A stretch of 64,000 bases of DNA from Triglochin maritima. Taxonomy: Eukaryota; Streptophyta; Magnoliopsida; Alismatales; Juncaginaceae. Of the stretch, positions 45,367-55,401 are shown in pieces. Each line of letters starts with the position of its first letter. Within the stretch, counting starts at the first letter, position 1. The notes below the pieces were generated by a model, which was not told the origin of the DNA, did not search any database, and saw only the letters and a program-made list of their open reading frames with translations. A program made the position numbers and the translations under genes. Location: the NCBI GenBank assembly GCA_963682175.1, contig OY821777.1, positions 20,418,001 through 20,482,000 of the forward strand, in the 5' to 3' direction.

Positions 45367-46213
45367 ATCTGTCATGCGTAATGTGTGCTACTCTACATTG
45401 ATTATAATTAAGATTAGGTTGATTAAATCATCTAAACATAGATTAAGGCCAAAAAGTAAATAATCTCCCCATTTTTTATGATGACAACCTATATCTTAAT
45501 ACTTGAAATTTCTAGATGTAAACTATGTATATAAATGCTCTCCCTATGGATGTGCATAGTTTTTGTACAATATGTACTCAAATTTAAAGTTAACCCCTAG
45601 TAATCTCTCCCCCTTTGACATCTATCAAAAATAAGATTTAACATGGAATTCTTATCTCTCCCCCGAAATGCTTGTAATGAAGGTGCTCCCCCTAAATTTT
45701 GCACTTCATTAGCCTATGCAAATGATATTCACTAAGCTCTCTCTATCAATATGAATATGATAACTCAATTAAGTTCAAGTTTATTCTCCCCTTTTGAACA
45801 TCAACCAAGTATGACAATTAAGCATGTGATATTTATCAAATTTACAAGATATGCAATGAATACAATGAATGCGATAATGATATGGCAATTAAGCATTCAA
45901 TTCATATTTGGAACCAAATATTTTAAGCTTAGAAGGATTAAAAATGTTACCCAAGTTAGTGGTACTCATTTTTTGGTTCCATCTTCCTTTCGATAGTGCT
46001 CGGCTTAGAATTTCACACTTCTTGCAATGGCCGGTCACTACTGATCTCCTTCTTCAAGCACCTACAAATGTAGATTTTTGTACCCAAACCAGTTTGGCTT
46101 CTTGAACAATACAATATATATGTCATGCATAATGTGTGTCACTCTACATTGATTATAATTGAGATTAGGTTGATTAAATCATCAAAAAATAGATTAAGGA
46201 AAAAAGGCAACAA
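45367..46213 (-). repeat. SIRE-like U3 ends and 3' non-coding fragments
   Basis: The U3 end is at about 45368-45458, followed by polypurine-tract and 3' non-coding sequence like 34794-35100 (to about 46114). A second U3-end fragment lies at 46115-46213. No coding region is supported. Confidence 0.65.
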
Positions 46214-47240
46214 CATTTACCATATTACCCTCAATTGTGATATTTTAATTAAAAACCTCTAAATTTTTTTTTGTTGATTGAAATGTTTTTATTAGATAAA
46301 TTTCTAATTAGAAACTAATATTTTAGCATATTCATTAGATAAAATTTATATTTTATGATAATTTTGGTATTAGAAACTAATATTAAAGACAATTGTTATT
46401 TGACATTAAAACCTAATATTCTACCTTAGTAAGTTTTTTCGTACCATATCTTACAACGTAACAATATAAACCTAGTACCTGGGGCATACTGATGATTTAA
46501 CATTTAGAATCATGAGGAATAATCTATTACATCTAAACAAGTTTTGTTTCTCTTGAGAATCATGATTCCTACATTTTCGGTTAGAATCTAGATTATCGTA
46601 AGAAACCTATTAAGGAATATGTTGCCAAACGGAACCTATGAGATCGAGCAAATTTTAGGAACACTAATTGTAATTATGTAAGTTCAAACATACGGGGTAG
46701 TGGCCTGGTTGGAAACCAATACGATACAGTCAAACCCGTTAGATATTTTCCAACAAACTTACTGGAACATATTTATTTTTCAATAGAAATCCATATTCTT
46801 GAAATTTATGTTCTAAAATAAGAATTTAAATTCTGGTTCCCGTGAAATCCTTAAGAAACCTAAGAAAAGTTTTCTATACAAGTTGGAAGCTAGAAAAAAA
46901 TAGATTCTAGTAGTAATCCAAACAATAAAGTTGTATTTACCATATTACCCTCATATTGTAGTATTTCTTTTAGATAAATTTCTAATTAGATACTAATATT
47001 TTAGGATATTTATTAGATAAATTTCATAATATATTATTTTTTATGATAATTTTTAGATCTAAGGACATACTGGTCATTTAACGATATAAATTTAAATCGT
47101 GGAGCATAGTGTCATTTAACATTTAGAATCATGAACAAGAATTTATTCCATCCAAACAAAATTTATTTTAGGAATCATGATTTGCAGATTTCCACTTAGA
47201 ATCTGGATTTCCGTAAAAAAATACTATCCAGGGATTTGTA
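46214..47240. repeat. AT-rich direct repeat pair
   Basis: 46216-46630 and 46935-47240 share ACCATATTACCCTCA, TAGATAAATTTCTAATTAGA, CATTTAACATTTAGAATCATGA and the ending around AATCTGGATT. Each copy could be a decayed MITE-like element. No gene is seen. Confidence 0.55.
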
Positions 47241-47309
47241 GCCAAAAAAACCCTCAGTTATTCAAGTACCAAAGAAAACACTATCAAAAAGATGTAATTG
47301 GGCTCTAAA

Positions 47310-48780
47310 TTTTGGAACTGATCAAATGAACTCAATTGGCCCGACAAGGTGAGCCTTATTCAAAAGTTTGATACACCACCTTTCACTACACTATTAGGTC
47401 TCAATTATTATTTTTTAGCCCAATTACCCCGTATTGTGGGATATCATGGGCTTAATAAGCACACATTGCTCAGAGTCCAGAATTAACTCTTATAATTTAG
47501 GTGATTATTTAAATTGAATTCTCGTACCAAAACAACTTCCTTATTGCCGAAAAAATTAAAATATTATAGAAAATGAATATCAAGTGTTCTGAAATATCTT
47601 TCATATCTATAAAAACAATATTAAGAAATGTGTTATAGAAAATAAATATCAAGTATTCCGAGTCCGACTTGAGAGAGTGGTCCGAAGGTGGGTGTTAAGT
47701 GCTATGATACACGAATGTTGGCACGAGCGCAACCGTAGGATTTTCGAGGGCGAGTGGCAGCAACCGAAAGCTACCATTGTTGTAGTTAAAGACATAATCC
47801 GGTGCATAGGAGATCAAGCTACCAAACTTGCGAAAGATGAAGGAGAAGCGCGGCATTTTCAGGACACTTGGAACTAACTCCGACTTCTGATGTTTGATGA
47901 GATGTAATTGTTCCTTAAACTACTTATGTTTAACGTGATTTCAATAGGTGGTAGGGAGAAGCCGGTTTATGCATGTGGCATATACCTGCGGACTCAACGA
48001 AAATTTTGTAGATGTAAATAGTTCTTTAGTAATAAAATCTTATAGACTAAGCCTTCATTTTGCTTTGCAAAAAAAAGTATTCCGAGCCCACATCCAAACA
48101 GAACCAAAAACATGGTCGAAACAATTAGAAGGAGATACAAAATCCTTAAGAATACTAATGATAGATACGTAAAAATAAAGAAGTAGGTCTTTCCAACATT
48201 AATCAAATCTGCATACAAAAAATTAATATTGAGACAAACAATAATAAAATACGAACAAGAGTCACACTCAATTTTATACCAAAATGTCTTTCTTTTTCAG
48301 GAATTCAACTACTTAAATTTCTTTTTAGAGTTGATCCAATAGACTCAAATCGGCCAGACTCTGAGGCCCATTCCCAATTGCGACCCACCAGCTTCAGTAG
48401 ACTACAGGGGATAAGGTATTTTTTCGTTAGCCCAATTTGACCCAATTGCGAAATTGGATGGACTTACTCAGCCCATGTTGCTCACAATCCGGAAATTAGA
48501 GACTTGTTATATACGCCATCATTTTAGATGATGATTTGAATTAATTCCCCCCTAAAAAATCTTCTATATTTAGTAGACATTCTAGAGAATGAACATCAAG
48601 TATTCCAAGGCCCCTAAAATGTAGAAATTATAAACCCAAAACGTAGTCACAAAAATTGTAACGAAGTACGTTTTTTTACGTAAACAATATACAAAATCAA
48701 TAGAGTATTAACGACATGTTCTTCATAAATGATAGTCACAATAATACCATAGCCTTTCCATTATGAATCAGACATGCACT
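47310..48780. repeat. Diverged tandem repeat, first unit interrupted by a LINE
   Basis: 47310-48240 (less the LINE) and 48325-48780 share, in the same order, motifs such as TTAGCCCAATT, ATTGCTC plus CCGGAATTA-like text, GAATATCAAGTATTCC and CTTTCCA with an AATCA/GACATGCA-like end. By eye they are well below 80% identical. No coding frame is supported outside the LINE. Confidence 0.45.
47663..48074 (+). mobile_element. 5'-truncated L1-type LINE
   Basis: 412 bp between perfect 12-bp target duplications AAGTATTCCGAG (47651-47662 and 48075-48086), ending in a short A tail. ORF 47677-47877 (66 codons) matches the C-terminal end of plant L1 ORF2 (CWHERNRRIFEGEWQQP), after the zinc-binding region. 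The size and the duplication show target-primed integration with early arrest. Confidence 0.85.
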
Positions 48781-49505
48781 GACTAACTTAATCATATAAT
48801 AAACAATGATGCAATCTAACAATGAGTACTATAATTTACGATGCCAAACACATGTTGCTATAGGATTTCTACCGGATGATTAAAGAAGATGATTATTCTG
48901 CAATTCAAGTAGAGTATTAGCCGAACTTGGCCTGCCCATTTAATCCAGGATAATGTAATAAGACTTAGGACCATTGTGTTAGCTTACGCCCATTGGGCCT
49001 AGTTGTATTTTTTTTAATTTTTTTATGGTGCACATATAGGATTATTATCTCGTTTTGTTGAGTAACTTTCTGTTGTTGCGTTCACAACAACTCCAGAATT
49101 CTGAGTTCTTCCTATCGCGTTGCGTTTCTCTGTGCGAAACCGAAATCCATTGATGATATATCCCGAATATTTCATTACCACGGTATTCTGACCTCAAGCA
49201 AGTGTTTCGATTTCAACGCTCTTACTTCCTTCGTTTCGAACGATTTCACTGAACACAAAATTAATGATGAATTTTCAACCCAATCAGTTCAAATCTAAAG
49301 GGAATTACTATTCGTCCCCGCAAATTACTTAAATCACCCACGGTAATTACCATTTTGTCATTCACATTCCATTTAATACTCATTTCATCATGTTTCTTAA
49401 AATAAGACTTTTGTCTCAATTTTCATTCTACCATAACCAACATCAAGGAAATGTCTGGCAAAACGTCTGAATCCGACATGGTAAGTTACCTAAAAAAATT
49501 TGGTC
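48781..49505. other. No gene seen; possible left flank of a MULE
   Basis: AT-rich. 49300-49380 (GGGAATTACTATTCGTCCCC and on) resembles MULE terminal sequence but no matching inverted copy was found in the window. Confidence 0.3.
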
Positions 49506-49624
49506 GGGGCGTCTGAAAAACACGCCTCCCCAATGGGGGAGGCGTCTGGCTTGGACGCCCCTCCCCCAAGGGGGCGTTTTTTGCAGGTGGCCCCGAAGGG
49601 GGAGGCGACCCAACCAGACGCCCC
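49506..49624. repeat. Cluster of GC-rich hairpins
   Basis: GGGGCGTCTG (49506-49515) and CAGACGCCCC (49615-49624) are a perfect inverted pair. Between them are three shorter hairpins built of GCCTCCCC/GGGGAGGC, ACGCCCC/GGGGCGT and GGCCCC/GGGG-type arms. The block is sharply GC-rich in AT-rich surroundings, directly upstream of the MULE transposase remnant. Confidence 0.65.
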
Positions 49625-49749
49625 AATATATTATTTTTAAGTTTTTTATATGGTTTGTTATTTCAAATTATTTCAGGTTCCATTGCTAGATTTGGGTAGT
49701 GATGGGTTGATTACAGTGAGTTTTTTGTAAGTCAACAAGTATTTCCAAC

Positions 49750-51420
49750 ATGCGAGGACGCGACAACATGAGCGAAACAAATTTTCATCGGAACTGGCTT
49801 TTTTTGGTAGTATCCTCATATAAACCACAACGAGATAGTTGGATGAATTGTTATCTGAGATTCGATTGCAGAAAGGAAATGAGTTCCCAGGATATCAATA
49901 TTGCAATACGGAATAACACAAAACGAAAGAGATGTGGGTGTCGTTTTTTGGTAAAGGTGGTCGAGCGACGGGAACGTGATGGATGATTTATTGTTATTGA
50001 TAGTTCTCATGGTCAGCACAACCACAACCTTGCAGTTTATACAGAGGGTCACCAACAGAGCAACGATCTTAATCCTGTGGCCAAGAAAATTGTCCGTGGT
50101 ATGACTGAGGCACAAGCGAAACCGTGTAACATCTTGTTGGTTGTAAATGAGAAATTCCCAAGGATAATCTGAATCAGAAACACATTTGTAACTGTAGAGA
50201 GTACATAAGGATGGTGAAATCTGAAGACAGGAATCCTGCTCAGCAGTTTCTGTATCAGGCAGTGCAGTATCAGTACTTGTATTAGATTATGGTGGATGAA
50301 GAAACTAATGTCGTGACTCACGCCTTCTTGGCACATCTGACGTCAGTTAAGTTGTTACACACATACCCTTTGGTAATTTGCATGAATTCGACGTAAAAAT
50401 GAGCAAATACAAGATGCCTTTGTTCGAGATGGTTGGGGTGACACCAACAAACATGAACTTCCTTATCGGGTATGCAATTATGAAGGATGGGACCGAGCGT
50501 AGTTACTGGTGGGTATTAGAGAAGTTAAGAGATTTGTTATGCAGTATTGTCAGCTCTACTGCAATAATAACGAATCAGGAGTTAGGCCTTATGTGACCAT
50601 TAAGAGAGGTAATTCTTGACTATGCTCATTTACTTTGCACCTGACATATTAACAAGGACGTATACAATTACGCATACCACTCATTCGGCAAAAACAAGTA
50701 GTTAGCAGAGAGTTTTAAGTGTGGAAAGTGGAGGAGAGTCATGCTTTCTACTTCAGAGAACGAGTATAATAGAGTTATGTATATTCTGAAAGATGTGTAT
50801 AGGTCGTGGTCGGCTATCACAGAGTATGTGGACGACAAGTGGTTAGTGCATAAAGAAAAGTTTGTGTTGAATTGCACGACAAAGTCCTTCATTTCGGCAA
50901 CACTACAAATTGTAGGGTCGAAAGTGCTCATTCGGCTTTGAAAGACTGAGTCACTTCATCGACTGTAGCTGTGCATATTCTTTTCGACCGCGTCAACGCG
51001 GCTATTGAAATGCAAGTTACGAATATTCAAAATTTTCTTGAGGATTCGAGACGTCGAAGTCGCACTAACTTCAGAGAGGCTCTATATCAGCATCTAAATG
51101 GTCGAATTTCCCATTACTACTTCTCATTGTTGAATCAGGAGTTTAAGAGAATGCAAGACTTAAGTGTTCAAGTTTAAAATTGTTGTGGGTGCGCAGTTCT
51201 GACTTCACATGAGATTCTTTGTGCATGTACCATCCACCGTTGTATTCAATCCGGCGAAGGATTTATTTAGAGCAGATCATCCATTTTGGAGAACACTTGT
51301 CATTGGAGAATGAGTGGACATCCCAGAGTTTGTGGATCGGTCATCACAAGACGTTGAGCATTTTTGGAGCCTCGTTGACTAGATTTCTAGCAGGGACCGG
51401 TAGTAATTTGTAGTGTCTCT
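49750..51420 (+). pseudogene. MULE transposase, decayed
   Basis: Pieces in several frames follow the order of plant Mutator-like transposases. The DNA-binding region is at 49860-50030 (RKEMSSQDINIAIRNNTKRK, then HNHNL). The catalytic region is at about 50340-50700 (KYKMPLFEMVGVTPTNMNF, SYWWVLEKLRDLL, ITNQELGLM). The C-terminal helical part is at 50741-51170. A SWIM-type cysteine cluster lies at about 51182-51235 (CGC, then LCAC). Many stops and frameshifts make it non-functional. Confidence 0.85.
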
Positions 51421-52240
51421 TGTATTATATACGCGCAGCTACAACCAGATCAGTCGAACTATGTTGAGCCCGCAGAAAATACTAAGGTTCGAGGTCGACC
51501 AAGAGCAAAGTTGACACGACGGGACCTGAGTGCCTTTGAGTAGAGGAGTATAGGATCTGGTATGACGACATGTTTTCTTTTTTCATTGTTATTGTTCAAC
51601 TTCCAGCTATTATATATAACTTTGCTATTTTTTCATCTTGTAGTGTCTGGACGGATGGACGCAGATGACTTCCCATATCTGGATGGACTTCCAGGAATTA
51701 TCTTACCATTTCTAGAGCGCTGGAATGATGTACGTGCGGATGACAACTGTGGATTTCGAAGTGTTGCAGATGCTTTCCATGGTGGTGAAGACAATTGGTT
51801 TTACGCACGTCGTCCAATTTCTAATGAGATTGGGACGCATTCCATTTATGAGCACATTTATCATGACAGTGTGGTATAGGCTCGTCGGCGAATTGATTGG
51901 TGCAGAGGATGTTGTGGCGGGAATCATTATATGGAGATTATATGCGACTTGTTTCTGATTGCCAACATTTACAAGTGTGCAGTTTTGTGCTTCAGAGTTG
52001 ATGATAATGGTTCATTGTACCTGTGCATTACAGTGCTACCTTGGGAAAGTACGTCTACCCTGACGAAGTCATGCAGAGAGTTGATTATTGCTCATTTAGG
52101 GAGTTACAAACATTACATTCACTTAGAATTATCTGAGGGATTCCCAGTACCTCCTATAGCGACAGACATTACGTACCTCATTGCGCCCCTCATGGTCACT
52201 CTCCTCACATACCTTGGGAAAGTCCGTCTACCCTGACGAA
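51421..52240 (+). pseudogene. OTU-type protease domain of the MULE, decayed
   Basis: After a basic RGRPRAKLTRRDL linker and a possible intron (about 51560-51645), the frame at 51646-51879 reads FPYLDGLPGIILPFLERWND and then the OTU active-site region RADDNCGFRS, with catalytic Asp and Cys present. A frame change follows near 51880; the likely catalytic His region (YKHYIHLEL, PVPPIATD) is at 52107-52170. OTU domains are deubiquitinase-like cysteine proteases and are found fused to some plant MULE transposases. Confidence 0.75.
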
Positions 52241-52370
52241 GTCATGCATAGAGTTGATCATTGCTCATTAAGGGAGTTACAGACATTACATTCACTTAGA
52301 ATTATCTAAAGGATTCTCAGTACCTCCTATAGTTACAGACAATACATTCGCTTAGAATTATCTGTGGTTT
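52033..52370 (+). repeat. Tandem duplication in the OTU region
   Basis: 52033-52173 and 52213-52353 are direct copies (TACCTTGGGAAAGT, CTGACGAAGTCATGCA, ACATTACATTCACTTAGAAT). A third, shorter repeat of the TTACAGACA and TTAGAATTATCTG motifs follows. The duplication disrupts the OTU frame. Confidence 0.7.
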
Positions 52371-52833
52371 CAAATTCAAGATCAGGGTGTTATTGGACGG
52401 GAGCTGTAGTACAAACAGAGGAGAGCCTAATGGGAGAATTTACATAGTAGATTTTGATTGTAACGTTTAATTGTAATGGATTCGTTAAATTACTGGATTT
52501 TTAATTTGTAATATGTCCATACATTATATCGTGTTAATTTTTTATCAGATTTCAAATTTCAAATGCAATTATATATAGCAAACAAGGAAAAGATATATTC
52601 ATTATACATAATAAGAGCAACAGATAAACAAATACAAATAAAAAAGTACATAAGGTATAAGCCGACTACAACTACGAGTACAACTACGTCTCATCCTCCG
52701 AATCAAGGTCAGAAATGTCTAACTGGTTGTTCCTGGCCGCAAGCTGTATCGCCTTACTCATCCACTATATATAACAACAAAATAAGCATCAATTAACAAT
52801 AAAAATAAAATATTTATTAAAAATAAAAATAGA
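52371..52833. other. No gene seen
   Basis: AT-rich spacer between the OTU remnant and the mobile-domain fragment. The small ORF at 52563-52796 looks like chance. Confidence 0.4.
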
Positions 52834-53247
52834 TTAAAAACTTACCGCATCGGCACATGTCCTATCTGGTAGTCTCTCAGGTCTCTCGGCGATACTGCGC
52901 ACGAGAAAGGGATGCGAGTACTTACAAAACCAAGACAAATAGTTTGCATCACAAGTGGAGAGATCACAGATACGTCCGAGATCAGCAACATGAAGTCGGG
53001 CTCCTCTCGAAAATGTGCACCAAATCGATTCTGCGGTCGAAGCAGGGTACCTAGGGTCGTACGTCGCCAAAGTCTCTGACCGCACTGCATGCTCTGTCAT
53101 CAGGATCACATTAATGTATTCTAACTGACACAAGACATGATCAGGCATATAGGGCTCAGTGATATCCCGATAACGAATATAGTCACCCATCAATAAGGTC
53201 CTCCGCACCTCCGCAGCAGGGTGAGGACCATAAGGCAACCACTCCAC
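52834..53247 (-). pseudogene. Plant mobile domain (MAIN-like) fragment
   Basis: A 137-codon minus-strand frame beginning EWLPYGPHPAAEVRRTL and containing YRDITEPYMPDHVLCQLEY, the hallmark end of the plant mobile domain (aminotransferase-like family) found in MAIN-like proteins and in MULE cargo. The N-terminal two thirds of the domain are missing, and a splice-like edge may occur near 52850. Opposite orientation to the transposase next door suggests cargo or a separate fragment. Confidence 0.6.
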
Positions 53248-53537
53248 CTAAACGTTAACACGTTAATAATAATAATAAAATAAATGTAAATAATATAGAG
53301 TCTTGTACCTACGATGCAGTCATCTGATCTAGCCGTCTACGAATGGAACGTAGTCGGGCCTCACTCTTATCCTCTCAATCACCTCTTTAGTAAGACAAGA
53401 AACAAAAGCATATTTCGATTGGGAAGATATTGATGTAAATATGAACAAAGTGGAGAATAGAGATGCCAATTAGTTCCAAAATGAACAATATATATACATA
53501 CGTTTCTGCCGGGAAAACAGACACCTAACAAATTAAG
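53248..53537. other. No gene seen
   Basis: AT-rich sequence between the mobile-domain fragment and the foldback element. It contains an ATAATAATAATAA run at about 53265-53280. Confidence 0.4.
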
Positions 53538-54236
53538 TATGGGTGCACCTCCAAGTCTCGCTTATTAGATCTTTGTACCAGTGTATTTTTATATTGCTTC
53601 TCACGAATTTAACTAATTGCTTGAGTGCACCTACGTACATCAAACTCCGTCAACACAATCGGTGACACTGTTATGTCGCCCTCGTTAAGTCTGAATCAAT
53701 TTACAAATAAATCGATTGAACCCAGAGTCAAGCCCATCAAGCCACTGACCGAGCCTAGTTGCCTCCAAATTAGACTCGAAATTGACTCCAATTAGACTAC
53801 AAATTGACTTCATCAACGAAATTCACTCTTAATTGACTCGAACCAAAATATCCACACTCTAACCTAATTTCCCCACCTGTCTCACTGCATCACCTTCTCG
53901 TGGTCGACAACCCCATCGTCTCACCATCGACATTCTGTCATTTCTAGCCTACTCACCGATTCAGTTACAGAGAATTGGGTGGCAGTACGCTCGGTCATAG
54001 AAGGGTGAATGTAGGCTCAGTCTATTTGGGTTTGAGGGTTGATTAGGTGGTTGATTCGGTAAATTGATTCAGACTTAACGGGGGTGACATAACGGTGTCA
54101 CGAAATGCATTGACGGAGTTTGACGTAGGTGCATCTAAGCAATTAGTTGGATTCGTTTGCATTTTGGAGTAATATAAAAATGCACGAACGCAAATGCCTA
54201 ACAAAAGAGTTTTGGAGGTGCACGGAAGCACAAATC
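53538..54236. mobile_element. Foldback DNA element with long inverted repeats
   Basis: The left arm (53541-53705) and right arm (54075-54230) are inverted copies of about 165 bp. Matching landmarks are GTGCACCTCCAA, TTTTTATATT, ACTAATTGCTT, TGCACCTACGT, CAAACTCCGTCAA and GTTAAGTCTGAATCAATTTAC. The unique middle is about 370 bp. No protein is encoded and no clear target duplication was seen. It may be a MULE-type MITE. Confidence 0.75.
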
Positions 54237-54267
54237 TCATAGCTTGGTTCCTAAATTTCAAAGAATC

Positions 54268-54274
54268 TATATAT
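54268..54274 (+). promoter_or_regulatory. Possible TATA box of the PP2 gene
   Basis: TATATAT lies only 34 bp upstream of the ATG at 54308. If used, the 5' untranslated region would be about 5-10 nt. Otherwise transcription starts inside the foldback element. Confidence 0.35.
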
Positions 54275-54307
54275 CTTCGTTGACCAACCCCAGCTAACTA
54301 GTTGGAA

Positions 54308-55366
54308 ATGGCGTCGAGTTCTTATTCAGGTCATCATGAACTTCCAATTCTTGTAGCGCAGGTTGGAAAAGATGGGTTTAAGAGGTGGCGAGCACGAATC
54401 CAGCAGTTTCTTGAGGCGGAGGAATTGTGGGAGTACGTCTCTGGTGCGATTCCGAGCCCATCCGACAGGCGGGATTCAAACCCTACATTCAATGAGTGGT
54501 TAAGCAAAGATAGTCTTGCTCTTGGATGGTTGCTCTCCACCGTCTCCGACTCCATCATCGCAGAGGTTCTTCACCTCCACACTTCCAACGAGGTGTGGTA
54601 CTCCTGTCGCCTCCGTGAAGCTGCCGAGGACGAGAAGTGCGACCACGATGCGAAGAAATTCGACGCTGCCAAGGAGGAGGAGTGCGATCATGTGGAAAAG
54701 AAGTTCAAAGCGAGTCACATGATCCATTGGAGTCGCTGTTCGATTCATGGCATCGACGATGAGAATAAGTGGCAGATGCTTTCCCTCCCAGAGTCTAGGT
54801 ATTTATATACATATCCGCACATTAATCATGACAATTTCCGCAGCCTCAAGCAGCATATACTAACTTATTAATGTTCTTCATTCAGAATTATTTTGATTAA
54901 TGTTTTATTAATTAGCTGTAGCTATTTAATTTGTTTCAGATATGAGAAGGTGCCATGTCTCAAACCAACGGCGAATTTCAGTATTGCCGAGAGGATAATA
55001 GATACCAAAATGCTGGAGCAGAACACAAGCTATGCGGTTATGTTTGTCTACAAATTGCATACTCCCAACAAAGGACTGGGCTCTCTTAACCAACATGCTT
55101 TGATTTCTGTTGCAAATACTGGGTCATCGAAGAGAGTTTGCTTTGAGTATCCGCCACCACCACAAGCTAAGAACAGAGGTGACGTTGAGATAGCACATAA
55201 GAGGAAGGGTGGTGGGGGGTGGTTTGAGGTTGACCTTGGACACTTCACCAACATTAATGGTCGTCAAGGTGGTTTGCTTGTTCAGCTTTTCTCGTCTGGT
55301 GCACCGAAAGGCCACATCTACCAAGGCCTGATTGTGGAGGGAATGGAACTCAGACCTCTGAACTGA
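54308..55366 (+). CDS. Chimeric Copia-gag-like / phloem protein 2 (PP2) lectin gene
   Basis: Two exons: 54308-54798 and 54940-55366, with a 141-bp GT-AG intron. The frame is kept across it (AG|A for Arg) to give 305 residues. The ATG at 54308 is the first in frame. Residues about 10-100 resemble the gag polypeptide of Copia elements (FKRWRARIQQFLEAEELWEY, NEWLSKDSLALGWLLSTVSD, then TSNEVWY). A charged linker follows with an imperfect duplication (EDEKCDHDAKKF and KEEECDHVEKKF). From about residue 135 comes a PP2 domain: LPESR at the splice site, NTSYAVMFVYKL, GGGWFEVDLGHF and the ending GLIVEGMELRP. PP2 proteins are chitin-oligomer-binding lectins of phloem and cytoplasm; this one has no signal peptide and no F-box. 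No stop or frameshift is seen, so it is probably functional. The gag assignment is inference from pattern. Confidence 0.82.
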
Positions 55367-55381
55367 ACCATGTTATCCACA

Positions 55382-55401
55382 ATATATATATATATATATA
55401 C
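55382..55401. repeat. TA dinucleotide microsatellite
   Basis: About ten TA units lie 16 bp after the PP2 stop codon, in the 3' untranslated region. Confidence 0.85.

Noticed and set aside
47948..48172. 74-codon ORF downstream of the LINE coding end
   Set aside because: It crosses the LINE tail and the target duplication into flanking DNA.
49291..49330. Left terminal inverted repeat of the MULE
   Set aside because: It looks like a MULE end, but I could not find an inverted partner between 51 and 55 kb, so the MULE borders are not called.
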